Below, piece after piece: positions 51,104-59,454 of a DNA stretch of 64,000 nucleotides (within the stretch, counting starts at the first letter, position 1; every line of letters starts with the position of its first letter). The notes beneath the pieces are model-generated. The model worked only from the letters and a program-made list of their open reading frames with translations, was not told the DNA's origin and searched no databases. Position numbers and translations under genes: made by a program. This DNA is from UBA2988 sp965237965 (GTDB taxonomy: Bacteria; Gemmatimonadota; Gemmatimonadetes; Longimicrobiales; Gaopeijiaceae), in the NCBI GenBank assembly GCA_965237965.1, contig CBDEGT010000001.1, positions 434,001-498,000 of the forward strand. Direction: 5' to 3'.

Positions 51104-52267
51104 TCAGGCGCGAACTCTGCGACGGCTCTCCAGAGCCTTCCTGAGCTGTGCCTCATCGGCCCGCTGGTAGCAGTGCAGCACCGTCTTGGCCTCCTTCCAA
51201 CCGCCGAGTTCGCAGAGCACCTTGAGCGGCTGGTCCATGAGGTCGGAGGCGAACTTCCGCCTTAGGGAGTGCCAGCCGCGGCCACGCTTGGATTCCAGCC
51301 CTGCGAGCGCTACGGCCTTCTCCCACCAGCGCTGCGTCCAGGAACAGCTCACGCACTTCGACGGGTCCTGCGGCGAGGGCAGCACGGGCGCGTCCCCGAT
51401 ACCGGGATTCCTCTTTCGCGCCTCCTCCAAGGCGGCGAGCGCCTCGGCGGTCACCGGCGTCCGGTGCTCGTAGCCCGACTTGTCGTGCTCTGCGCGCCAG
51501 CGCACCACTCCGCATTCAAGGTCGATGTCCGACCATCGAAGCTGACGGATGGCGCCGATGCGGTGTCCTGTCTCGTGTGCGAGGACCAGAGCAACGTGAA
51601 AGCGCCAGTCCATCTCCAGAGACACGTGGAGCAGGACCCGGTATTCTTCCTCGGTAAGCATCACCCGTGTCGGGTTCTTCTCCGTGGGCGTCTTCAGGCC
51701 CTTGAGCGGGTTCGAGCCGAGGAGCAGTTCGCCCCGCTCGTCCCTCGACTTCACGGCCCAGTTGAGGACCGCGAGCAGGAACTTCAAGTCGCGTTCGATC
51801 ATCCGGTCGGACACGGGTTTGCCGCTCGGGCCAACCCTGCCCGCCCGCCGCTCCCGGATGAACCGGTCCCAGTCGCGCTGGGAGAGCGTAGCGGGCTTCC
51901 GGTCCCTGCCGAAGCACCCGAGGAACATCCTCATCGCGGCCCTGTCGTGCAGCCGCGACCGCCCACGCTTGGTGGGCGTCACCTCTTCACCGTAGATGTC
52001 AAAAAGCGTCTCCAGGGTGAGCGGCTCGGGCTCGGCGTCCGCCTTGCCCTCAATCTCCGGCCCGGCGAAGCCAGCGGCGAACTCGTCCGCCTGCCGCTTC
52101 GCCCGTCTCCAGTCGCGGTGCTTCAGCGACCTTGTGAGCCTGCGCCCGTTCTCGCGCCACTCGATCTGGAACAGGCCGGTCTTGGGATCGGGAAAGACCC
52201 GTACCCGGTTCCGGCCCCATTCGCCGGCGCCGTAGGAGCGCCGGATAGGTTTCGTGCGTGCCATCAT
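51104..52267 (-). CDS. Tyrosine recombinase/integrase of conjugative element (copy B)
   Basis: A 387-residue integrase of the same family as copies A and C. The arm-binding N-terminus (GEWGRNRVRVFPDPKTGLFQ) is conserved, with a few changes; the catalytic domain has the first Arg in ETGHRIGAIRQLRW, the H-x-x-R box in WHSLRRKFAS, the Trp in LGGWKEA and the Tyr in VLHCYQRAD. It starts within ATGATG overlapping the HTH gene stop; the longer 745-codon frame upstream is an artefact. The central part differs from both A and C, so the three integrases may prefer different sites. It appears intact. Confidence 0.88.
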   Translation of the reverse strand: MMARTKPIRRSYGAGEWGRNRVRVFPDPKTGLFQIEWRENGRRLTRSLKHRDWRRAKRQADEFAAGFAGPEIEGKADAEPEPLTLETLFDIYGEEVTPTKRGRSRLHDRAAMRMFLGCFGRDRKPATLSQRDWDRFIRERRAGRVGPSGKPVSDRMIERDLKFLLAVLNWAVKSRDERGELLLGSNPLKGLKTPTEKNPTRVMLTEEEYRVLLHVSLEMDWRFHVALVLAHETGHRIGAIRQLRWSDIDLECGVVRWRAEHDKSGYEHRTPVTAEALAALEEARKRNPGIGDAPVLPSPQDPSKCVSCSWTQRWWEKAVALAGLESKRGRGWHSLRRKFASDLMDQPLKVLCELGGWKEAKTVLHCYQRADEAQLRKALESRRRVRA

Positions 52268-52704
52268 TCGATTCCTCTCTCGATGATGGACTGCACGATC
52301 TGCGCGTTGGAAACTTGGCGCGGACGAAGCTCGTTGACCAGTCGCGGCTCGGCTGGTGCCTTCCGTGGCAGGTGCCTGCGGGCGATCCTGGGCGCGCCGG
52401 GTCTTCCGGTGTTGGGGATCTTGCCGTCGCGCACGAGGCGGCCGAGATGGTCCGCGGAGTAGCCGCTTTTCCTGGCTGCCTCCGTCAGCGAGAGGGTGGT
52501 CTCGTCCCGCTCCCGGAGCGTGGTCTCGAGCTCGGCCGCGCAGCTTTCGAGCGCGACGGCCGGCGTCTCGCCCCCGTACCGGCGGAGCGCCTTGGCCTGC
52601 GTCCGCCAGGTCGCGGGCAGGGTCTCGACGGACGCGCCGCGAGGTGTGCGCGCACGGTTGGGTCGATCTCGTCGGTCCGCCGCCCGCCCGGTCTCCGCGT
52701 TCAT
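52264..52704 (-). CDS. Excisionase-like helix-turn-helix protein (copy B)
   Basis: A 146-residue protein; ATG 52704 overlaps the stop of the membrane protein gene. The N-terminal ~27 residues (MNAETGRAADRRDRPNRART) are extra relative to copies A and C. Then follow SVETLPATWRTQAKALRRYG and the helix-turn-helix SLTEAARKSGYSADHLGRLV with RDGKIPN, ending QVSNAQIVQSIIERGIE. Coupling to the integrase by stop/start overlap suggests a recombination directionality factor. About 80 percent of the shared part is the same as copy C. Confidence 0.7.
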   Translation of the reverse strand: MNAETGRAADRRDRPNRARTPRGASVETLPATWRTQAKALRRYGGETPAVALESCAAELETTLRERDETTLSLTEAARKSGYSADHLGRLVRDGKIPNTGRPGAPRIARRHLPRKAPAEPRLVNELRPRQVSNAQIVQSIIERGIE

Positions 52705-53015
52705 TCCCAGTCGCCCTCGGCGTCTCTGCGGAGCGCGTCGGTGAGGGCCGGGTCCCCCTCGCCGCGCCGAACGGAGCGCTCGGCGAGATCGACGCGCCGG
52801 CCGAGGTCGGCGAGCCCGGCGGCGCGTGCGACGGTGTAGATGGGTGCCGCGACGGTTGCGAGTGCGAGCGCCAGGTGCAGGGCGAGCAAGACGCCGTGTT
52901 CGGCGAGGATGAGCGGCCAATACGGCACGAGGTATTCGAGGCGCGGCCCGGCGAGCAGCACGGCAGACCCCGCGATGGCGGCGGTGAGGCCGGCGCTGAT
53001 TTTCCAGGGTTGCAT
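52701..53015 (-). CDS. Small two-helix membrane protein (copy B)
   Basis: A 104-residue protein, MQPWKISAGLTAAIAGSAVL, with hydrophobic segments near residues 8-25 and 33-60 and a charged C-terminal tail (RRVDLAERSVRRGEGDPALT). The same protein occurs in copy C and, frameshifted, in copy A. Position between the replication-relaxation-like and HTH genes is fixed in all copies. No function is known; a link between DNA processing and the membrane channel is conceivable. Confidence 0.65.
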   Translation of the reverse strand: MQPWKISAGLTAAIAGSAVLLAGPRLEYLVPYWPLILAEHGVLLALHLALALATVAAPIYTVARAAGLADLGRRVDLAERSVRRGEGDPALTDALRRDAEGDWE

Positions 53016-53033
53016 GGCGGGCTTCTCCCGTAG

Positions 53034-53936
53034 TCAGAGTTCGACTGCGGCCAGATCGCGGTGGGCGGGTCCCCGCAGCGAGGAGCGGTCGTCGCCGCCG
53101 CCAAGGCCGAGCGTGCGCAGCAGCCGCGCCGCCGCCGGTCCGTTGGCGTGTAGCGCGAACCCGGCCGCCGCTTTCGCCTTGATGGCCCCTTCGCGGTAGT
53201 TGCCGGACGCGACCTCGATGTTGACGCGTCCGGTTCGCCCGCCGGCATCGGTGTACTCGATCTGGGCGTCCGGGTAGAGCACGTGCCCTTCGTCGTCGAC
53301 CGGGAGTCCGAGTTCTCCGGCGGTGCGGTGCCGTTCGGCATCGGCGGCCCGCTTGCCGTCCTTCAGCCGCGCCGCCTCGCTCCCGCGCGCGACGGCGCTC
53401 TTGAGTTCGGTGTAGAGCCGGATGCGCCGCACTGCTGCGCCCCGGTCGAGCAGGCGCTGCTTCTCCTTCATGCAGGCGCGGTAGACGGCGGTGTCGTGCG
53501 CGGCCTCGGCAGGCCGGGTGCGTGCGAACCGGATTTCCTGTCCGGGATCCATCCCCCGTTCGGCGGCCAGCTTCCGGGCCTCGGCCACGCCGCTGCGGGT
53601 GAGCGTCAGGACCTTGAACGGGTTGCCCCCGGGTCCGGTGGCCCGGGTCTCTTGGACGAGCCCGTCCCGTACCCAGGCGTTCACGGCCCGCCGGGTGGTG
53701 TAGGGATGGCCCCCGAAGCGAGCCTCGGCGAGGTCGCGGTACGGGACGGCGCCGTAGACGCCGATGTCGGCGAGCCCGCGCGCGCACCGTTCGGGGAAGG
53801 AGATGGACCCGCGGTCCCGGCTCGCGGCGTATTCTCGGCGGTGGCCGTCCCGCATGCGGTAGATAGCGCGGCTTTGTGGCGCGGCGGGCCGCGGGTCCGG
53901 TTCGACCGTGCGGTCGAACATCTCCTGGCTCCTCAC
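53034..53936 (-). CDS. Replication-relaxation-like winged-helix protein (copy B)
   Basis: A 300-residue protein equivalent to the ones at 13633 and 59455: MRSQEMFDRTVEPDPRPAAP at the start, winged helix near 45-110 (TTRRAVNAWVRDGLV) and the C-terminal DAQIEYTDAGGRTGRVNIEV region. It is complete and clearly diverged from A/C, indicating an older copy. It lies 6 bp after ardC. The family assignment rests on domain order, not on a clear catalytic motif. Confidence 0.6.
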   Translation of the reverse strand: MRSQEMFDRTVEPDPRPAAPQSRAIYRMRDGHRREYAASRDRGSISFPERCARGLADIGVYGAVPYRDLAEARFGGHPYTTRRAVNAWVRDGLVQETRATGPGGNPFKVLTLTRSGVAEARKLAAERGMDPGQEIRFARTRPAEAAHDTAVYRACMKEKQRLLDRGAAVRRIRLYTELKSAVARGSEAARLKDGKRAADAERHRTAGELGLPVDDEGHVLYPDAQIEYTDAGGRTGRVNIEVASGNYREGAIKAKAAAGFALHANGPAAARLLRTLGLGGGDDRSSLRGPAHRDLAAVEL

Positions 53937-53942
53937 CGACCG

Positions 53943-54971
53943 TCAGCGGCGCGGCCCGAAGGTCCGCTCCGGCACGGGGAGCGGCGGCACGGGATGGACG
54001 ATCTGCCCAGGCGCGGGCGCGCGGGTCGCGGCCACGGCCACGGGTTCCCGCGCGGCCTCGCGCTCGCGGTGCCGCGAGAGCACGAAGTCGGAGATCTTCT
54101 GCGCGTCGGCGGCGGCGCGGCGGATCTCCCGGGGGTCCTCCTCGAGTGCGGCGATCCAGCCCTCGACGTACGCGGCGCCCCGGCTCGGGTCATGGCCGAC
54201 GCCCACGCGCTCGCCGGTCATCATGGCACTGATCTCCGCGCGGAGCTCCTCCTTCGCATAGGCCGGCGACCCGAACCCGTCGTTCATCCCTTGGGTGAGC
54301 GTCTCGCGGTTCATGCGCTCCGGGTGGCCGGTGCTGTGCCCCAGCTCGTGGAGCGCCGTCTGGTAGTAGTGGTTGGCCGAGGGGAACTGCATCCGCTCGG
54401 GGAGCACGATCTCGTCGCGGTTCAGGTTGTAGAACGCCCGGTCTCCCGCCACGTGACGGACGGGGACCCCGCTGTCCTCGAGGACGCGTTCGGCCTGCTG
54501 GTGCACCTTCCAGAGCGGCTCGGCAGTGGGTGTGGGCCGGGCCGGGAGCCCGTCGGCCTGCTCGGCGTTGAAGACGGTGTACTGCCGGACGACGGGCGTG
54601 GGCAGGCGCTCGTGGCGGTAAACGCGCTTGCCTTCGTTGTCCCTCTTGGGCCGCCCGCGCTCGTCGTTGACGGCGATCTTCCGGTGGTCCTGGAACGAGA
54701 GGATGCGGGTGCCCTGCTCGCCCTTGCGCACCTGTCCGCCTTGGACCTGAGTCTGGCGATAGGTGCCCCAGCGCACGTCGCCGTAGCCGCGCTCCTGCTG
54801 GACGGCGGCAAGGTGCAGGCTGTTCCCGCCCGAGTAGGAGCGTCCGGTATCGACGTTCGCGGGAAGCACGCGCTCGCCCGGCCCCCATGGCTTCTGCCAG
54901 GGCGCGGTGCCCTGGCGGATCTGCTCGATGATCCCCTCGGCGAACTGGCGGTGGTATTCGTCGTGTTTCAT
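53943..54971 (-). CDS. ArdC-like antirestriction/zincin protein (copy B)
   Basis: A 342-residue two-domain protein. The N-terminal ssDNA-binding domain (DUF1738; IRQGTAPWQKPWGPGERVLP, GGNSLHLAAVQQERGYGDVR) covers about residues 5-130; the C-terminal zincin metallopeptidase-like domain has HELGHSTGH at 208-216 (ligands H208 and H212, catalytic E209) and YAKEELRAEISAMM with a third-ligand Glu. ArdC proteins enter the recipient with transferred DNA and protect it from restriction. It overlaps the upstream small acidic gene by ATGA. Copies: intact in C, C-terminal remnant in A. Confidence 0.85.
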   Translation of the reverse strand: MKHDEYHRQFAEGIIEQIRQGTAPWQKPWGPGERVLPANVDTGRSYSGGNSLHLAAVQQERGYGDVRWGTYRQTQVQGGQVRKGEQGTRILSFQDHRKIAVNDERGRPKRDNEGKRVYRHERLPTPVVRQYTVFNAEQADGLPARPTPTAEPLWKVHQQAERVLEDSGVPVRHVAGDRAFYNLNRDEIVLPERMQFPSANHYYQTALHELGHSTGHPERMNRETLTQGMNDGFGSPAYAKEELRAEISAMMTGERVGVGHDPSRGAAYVEGWIAALEEDPREIRRAAADAQKISDFVLSRHREREAAREPVAVAATRAPAPGQIVHPVPPLPVPERTFGPRR

Positions 54972-55168
54972 AGCTCTTCCTCCTCGGGGCCGTGCGGATC
55001 CTCTCCGGCGTCGCGGATCTCGTCCTCGCTCCCGACCTGCTCGGGGAAGAGGCCGTACTGCTCGGCCAGCGAGGCCGGCACCTCGAGGGTCTCGCCGCCG
55101 TCGCGCGCGAGCTCCCGGTCGAAGTCATCGAGCGTCTCGACGCGAACGATGTTCTCGTCGCCTTTCAT
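54968..55168 (-). CDS. Small acidic protein between virB11 and ardC (copy B)
   Basis: A 66-residue very acidic protein (MKGDENIVRVETLDDFDREL, then ETLEVPASLAEQYGLFPEQV and a Glu-rich tail). Both ends overlap neighbouring genes by four bases, so it is translated as part of the transfer operon. Copy C has a 65-residue equivalent. I do not recognise it; charge and position suggest a regulator, a DNA mimic or an assembly factor, none of which can be shown here. Confidence 0.65.
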   Translation of the reverse strand: MKGDENIVRVETLDDFDRELARDGGETLEVPASLAEQYGLFPEQVGSEDEIRDAGEDPHGPEEEEL

Positions 55169-56172
55169 GGGTTCACCTCCTTGGTGTGTGGGTGCTGTTC
55201 TTGCGGGGCTTCGTCGGCCCCGCTCCAGATCGGTTCGGCGAGCCAGCGGCCCTTGGCCGCGTCGTAGCCGCGCACTTCGAGCGCCTCCTCGACGAACCGC
55301 CTGCCCCGCTGCCGGGTCGTGTGCAGCACAAGTGCGATCCCGTCCACGACGCCCCGGCAGGTGACCTCCCAGGGAAGCGCGCCTTCGGCCTGCATGGCGC
55401 AGCTCGCCAGGCGCGAGAGCGCGGAGCGGGCGTTGTTCGCGTGGATGGTGGTCAGCGAGCCGCCGTGGCCGGTGTTGAGCGCCTGGAGCAGATCGGCGGC
55501 CTCGCCGCCCCTGACCTCGCCGACGACGATGTGGTCGGGCCGGTGGCGCAGCGCGTGCCGCACCAGGTCGCGGATCGAGACGGGGGTCTCGGTGCCGACA
55601 GCCCCGGCCTCGAAGCGCAGGCAGTTGGCGCGCTCGATCCTGAGTTCGAGCGTGTCCTCGATGGCGACGATCCGCTCGTCTTCGGGCAGCAACTCGATCA
55701 GCGCGTTCAAGAGCGTCGTCTTGCCCGAGCCCGTGCCTCCGGAGACCAGGATGTTCCTGCGGGCCAAGAGGGCCGACCGGGCGGCCCCGAGGACCGTCTC
55801 CGGCAGCGAGCCCATGCGCACCAGGTCTTGAGCCGAGAACGCGCGGCCCCCGAACCGGCGTATGGTGATGGCGACCTCGGGACTCGCGGGCGGCGTGCAG
55901 ATGGCGACCCTGGAGCCGTCCTCGAGACGGGCATCGAGGATGGGTCTGGCGGCGGGATCGAGGCCGAGCGGCCGGGCGATGTGGATCGCGGCGCGGTGGA
56001 GCCAGGCGGCGGTGAGTCCCGGCGCCTCGTGGGGCTCGAGTCGGCCGCCTCGCTCGATCCAGACGTTGCCGGGTCCGTTGATCATGATCTCGGAGACCTC
56101 CGGGTCCTCAAGCAGCGTCTCCAGGCCCGGAAGGAACGGCTTCAGGTGGCCGATTCCGCTTGCGCGCTTCAT
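55165..56172 (-). CDS. VirB11/CpaF-type secretion ATPase (copy B)
   Basis: A 335-residue hexameric ATPase of type IV secretion. The N-terminal domain has LLEDPEVSEIMINGPGNVWI; the Walker A motif GGTGSGKTT is at residues 145-153, the Asp box is IVAIEDTLELRI, and the Walker B/His region VSIRDLVRHALRHRPDHIVVGEVRGGEA with HANNARSALSRLASCAM follows. The ATG at 56172 overlaps the traG stop (ATGA). It energises the conjugative channel together with the coupling protein encoded just upstream. Confidence 0.88.
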   Translation of the reverse strand: MKRASGIGHLKPFLPGLETLLEDPEVSEIMINGPGNVWIERGGRLEPHEAPGLTAAWLHRAAIHIARPLGLDPAARPILDARLEDGSRVAICTPPASPEVAITIRRFGGRAFSAQDLVRMGSLPETVLGAARSALLARRNILVSGGTGSGKTTLLNALIELLPEDERIVAIEDTLELRIERANCLRFEAGAVGTETPVSIRDLVRHALRHRPDHIVVGEVRGGEAADLLQALNTGHGGSLTTIHANNARSALSRLASCAMQAEGALPWEVTCRGVVDGIALVLHTTRQRGRRFVEEALEVRGYDAAKGRWLAEPIWSGADEAPQEQHPHTKEVNP

Positions 56173-57472
56173 ATCCGTCCCTCCTCGCGGAGCCGCCAGT
56201 AGCCCACGTCCCTCGGCAGGTAGTGGGGTTTCAGGTAGACGCGCCGGGCAGGGAGCGACTTCGTGCCGTCGTAGGGCAGACAGATCGCCTGGTAGTTGGC
56301 CAACAGCGCGAACTCGCGCGGCGTGAACACGGGCTCCCTCTGCTGCCGGAACGACTTGCTCGCGCCGATCGTGCCGCGGCCCCCTCCGGCTCGCCCGGAC
56401 AAGAGCGAGAACTCGGGCCTGCCCGTGGTCTCGGTGAACGTGTAGGAGGGCTGCGTCTTCATGACGCTCCCGCACATCTCGGACGCGATCCGGGCCGACG
56501 ACTCGTCGCTCAAGGACAGGAAGATCCGGGTGCGGAGCGTCTGGAGGAGCGTGCGCCAGGCCTCGCCTCCGGGGAGCACCGAGCGGAGCGAGGAGATCGA
56601 CTGCGTGGCGACGATCGGGACGCAGCGGCACTGCCGGGTGAGCGCGAACGCCTTCTCGTCGCCCGAGGGATCGTCCTGGCCGACGGTCGCGAACGCCTGG
56701 TACTCGTCGCAGATGAACACGGCGGGCCGGAGGTAGCGGCCGGGCCGGCGGGCGAGCTCTGCGGGCCGCCGGAGCAGCGCCTGCATCCAGGCGTTCTTGA
56801 GCAGGACGCCGATGGCGCGGGCGAGCGCGGGGTTCGCGCCCGCGGGCATGTTCAGCGCGAGGACCTTGCCGCCCTCGATCAGCTCGCTGAGCGGCGGCAG
56901 CCGGCGCCGGAGGCCCGGCACGGGCCGGACGGCCTCGGCGTCCTCGTCCGGCGCACCGTCACCTATATGTATAGATAGGGACTCTCCCGATTCCGGAGGC
57001 GGCGGACAGAACACGCCGGCGACCTGCGGCTGGTCGAAGAGCGAGAGGAACACGCTGATGCCCTCGACGATCGACGTGCGGAGCTTGGCGTCGAGCGCCG
57101 TCCAGTCATGCAGATACCACCGCTCGATGGCCTCGACCTGCTCACGGAACTCGCTGCCCGCTCCGCCCCCGCTCTCCTCCGTCTCGTATGCGACCTTGAG
57201 TTCCTTGAGCCGGTCCCGGAGTGCGGGGTCGAGCTGGCAAGCCGCCTTGTCCGTGCCGGGCACCGGCTCCCAGCCCCATTCCCCGAGGGGTTCCTTGTGA
57301 GCGGCGAGATCCTTGGTCGCGATGACGGCCCGCACCGGGCAGAGCCGGTCGGCCAGCTCGCGGGCCTCGCCGATCTTCCGGCCGAACAGTTCCGCATCCA
57401 CCGTGCAGCGGTAGATGTCCTGCAGCGTGACCCAGCCCCCCGGCAAGAGCCGGTACAGTTCGATGATCCAGC
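56169..57472 (-). pseudogene. TraG/VirD4-type coupling protein, N-terminus cut by copy C (copy B)
   Basis: About 430 residues of a type IV coupling protein: the Walker B-like VFICDEYQAFATVGQDDPSG, the sensor region IVATQSISSLRSVLPGG and the C-terminal LLANYQAICLPYDGTKSLPA are intact, but the Walker A part lies upstream and is missing. Homology to the traG of copy C (62588) begins at WIIELYRLLPGGW near 57472; before it stands the terminus of copy C. The first usable ATG is at 57446. So the gene was interrupted by, or recombined with, the end of copy C. Confidence 0.8.
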
Positions 57473-57474
57473 AT

Positions 57475-57561
57475 CCGCTTTCGGATTCGGATCTGTTGTG
57501 ATCATTGAACTTACGAGATTTACCGGTCGGATTCCCGCTGTTTGATTCCCGCCAATTGGGC
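57475..57561 (-). other. Integrase-proximal terminus of copy C (candidate attachment end)
   Basis: Read on the minus strand after the integrase stop: TTGGCGGGAATCAAACAGCG, GGAATCCG, then ACCGGTAAATCTCGTAAGTT, CAATGATCACAACAGATCC, then traG. It combines features of both other ends: GTAAGTTCAAT as in B and TCACAACAG as in A. Confidence 0.55.
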
Positions 57562-58725
57562 TCAGGTCCGAACTCTCCGGCGGTTTGCGAGCGCCGCCCT
57601 GAGTTGTCCCTCGTCCGCCCGCTGATAACACTGGAGGACGGTCTTGGCCGTCTTCCATCCGCCGAGTTCGCAGAGGACCTTGAGGGGCTGGTCCATGAGA
57701 TCGGAGGCGAACTTCCGCCTCAGCGAGTGCCAGCCACGACCGCGTTTCGGCTCCAGACCTGCGAGCCCTTCGGCCCTCTTCCACCAACCGCGGGAGATCC
57801 AGGAGCCCACACTCACCGAAGGGTCCCTCGACGAGGGCAGCACCGGAGCGCTGCCGGTCACGGGGTTCCGCCCCCGCGCCGACTCCAAGGCTGCGATTGC
57901 TTCAGCGGTCACCGGCGTCCGGTGCTCGTAGCCGGTCTTCTCGTGCTCGCTGCGCCACCGGATGGTTTCGCGTGCCAAGTCGATGTCGGACCACCGGAGC
58001 TTGCGGATGGCTCCGATGCGGTGTCCGGTCTCGTGCGCGAGCACGAGCGCGAGATGGAACCGCCAATCCACCTCTTGGGACACCTTCAGAAGCGCTTGAT
58101 ACTCGTGTTCGGAAAGAACGACCCGGGTGGGGTTCTTCTCCATGGGCATCTTCAGGCCCCTGAGCGGGTTCGACTCAAGGAGCAGGCGACCCCGCTCGTC
58201 CCTCGACCTCGAGGCCCAGTTGAGGACCGAGATCAGGAACCTCAGGTCGTATTCGACCATCCGATCCGACACGGCCCGCCCGCTGGGGCCTACGCTTCCC
58301 GCCCTGCGCGCCCGGATGAACCGGTCCCAGTCGCGCTGCGACAAGGTCGCCGGGTCGCGGCTCCTTCCCAGGAACCCAAGGAACATCTTCGCCGCGGTCC
58401 TGTCGTGCTGCCGCGAACTCAGGCCCTTGGTGGGCGTCACCTCTTCACCGTAGATGTCAAAAAGCGTCTCCAGGGTGAGCGGCTCGGGCTCGGCGTTCTT
58501 CTTGCCGTTCAGCTCCGGTCCGGCGAATCCCGCAGCGAACTCGTCCGCCTGCGTCTTCGCCTGCCTCCAGTCGCGGTGTTGCAGCGACCTTGTGAGCCTG
58601 CGCCCGTTCTCTCGCCACTCGATCTGGTACAAGCCGGTCTTGGGATCGGGGAACACCCTCACCCGGTTCCGGCCCCATTCGCCGGCGCTGTAGCCGCGCC
58701 GGACTCGTTTCGTGCGTGCCATCAT
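57562..58725 (-). CDS. Tyrosine recombinase/integrase of conjugative element (copy C)
   Basis: A 387-residue intact integrase. Residues 1-97 are almost the same as in copy A; from EVTPTKG onward it diverges (SSRQHDRTAAKMFLGFLGRS against ERSRRCDVVASAMFADFFGR) though the catalytic residues persist: Arg in ETGHRIGAIRKLRW, H-x-x-R in WHSLRRKFAS, Trp in LGGWKTA, Tyr in VLQCYQRAD. Its start overlaps the HTH gene stop. Expected role: integration and, with the HTH protein, excision of copy C. Confidence 0.88.
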   Translation of the reverse strand: MMARTKRVRRGYSAGEWGRNRVRVFPDPKTGLYQIEWRENGRRLTRSLQHRDWRQAKTQADEFAAGFAGPELNGKKNAEPEPLTLETLFDIYGEEVTPTKGLSSRQHDRTAAKMFLGFLGRSRDPATLSQRDWDRFIRARRAGSVGPSGRAVSDRMVEYDLRFLISVLNWASRSRDERGRLLLESNPLRGLKMPMEKNPTRVVLSEHEYQALLKVSQEVDWRFHLALVLAHETGHRIGAIRKLRWSDIDLARETIRWRSEHEKTGYEHRTPVTAEAIAALESARGRNPVTGSAPVLPSSRDPSVSVGSWISRGWWKRAEGLAGLEPKRGRGWHSLRRKFASDLMDQPLKVLCELGGWKTAKTVLQCYQRADEGQLRAALANRRRVRT

Positions 58726-59111
58726 TCGATTCCTTTTTCGATGATGGACTGCACGATCTGCGCGTTTGAAACGTCGCGACGGCGGGGCTTCTCCGCCAGT
58801 CGCGGCTCGGCCGGCGCATGGGCCTTCCGTGGCAGGTGCGTGCGTGCGATCCTCGGTGCGCCGGGGCGTCCGGCGTTGGGGATCCGGCCGTCGCGGACCA
58901 GGCGGCCGAGATGGTCGGCGGAGTATCCGCTCTCCGTGGCCGCCTCGACGAGCGAGAAGGTGGTCTCGTCCCTTTCGACGAGCGTGGCTTCGAGTTCGGC
59001 GGCGCAGCTCTCGAGCGCGGTGGCCGGAGTCTCGCCCCCGTAGCGCCGGAGCGCCTTGGCGTGCCTGCGCCAGTTGGCGGGCAGTGTCTCGACGGACGTT
59101 CGCTCACTCAT
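58722..59111 (-). CDS. Excisionase-like helix-turn-helix protein (copy C)
   Basis: A 129-residue protein, identical to the copy A protein (14874-15263) apart from Ser for Arg at residue 2. Helix-turn-helix SLVEAATESGYSADHLGRLV is at about residues 57-76. The identity with A over the whole gene, against a clearly different copy B, shows recent exchange or duplication between A and C. Confidence 0.7.
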   Translation of the reverse strand: MSERTSVETLPANWRRHAKALRRYGGETPATALESCAAELEATLVERDETTFSLVEAATESGYSADHLGRLVRDGRIPNAGRPGAPRIARTHLPRKAHAPAEPRLAEKPRRRDVSNAQIVQSIIEKGIE

Positions 59112-59117
59112 GCGCGT

Positions 59118-59432
59118 TCAGTCCCAGTCGCCTTCGGCGTCCCTGCGGAGCGCTTCGGTGAGGCCCGTATCCCCCTCGCCGCGCCGGACGGACCGTTCGG
59201 CGAGATCGACGCGGCGCCCGAGGTCGGCGAGCCCGGTAGCGCGGGCGACGGCGTAGATGGCGGCCGCGACGGTCGCGAGCGCGAGGGCCATGTGGAGGGA
59301 GAGCAGGACGCCGTAATCGGCGAGGATGACCGGCCAGAACGGCGACAGGTATTCGAGGCGCGGCCCGGCGAGGATCATGGCCGAACCGGCGATTGCGGCG
59401 GTAAGTCCCGCGCTGATCTTCCAGGGTTGCAT
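59118..59432 (-). CDS. Small two-helix membrane protein (copy C)
   Basis: A 104-residue protein with two hydrophobic segments (residues 8-24 and 33-60, including YGVLLSLHMALALATVAAAI). It keeps the frame that is broken in copy A, which allows the frameshift there to be located. It ends 6 bp before the HTH gene. Confidence 0.65.
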   Translation of the reverse strand: MQPWKISAGLTAAIAGSAMILAGPRLEYLSPFWPVILADYGVLLSLHMALALATVAAAIYAVARATGLADLGRRVDLAERSVRRGEGDTGLTEALRRDAEGDWD

Positions 59433-59454
59433 GGGCTAAAAGTCCTCCGGGTCG

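Noticed and set aside
51104..53341. A 745-codon frame ending in the copy B integrase
   Set aside because: Same artefact as in copy A: GC-rich DNA keeps the third frame open through neighbouring genes.
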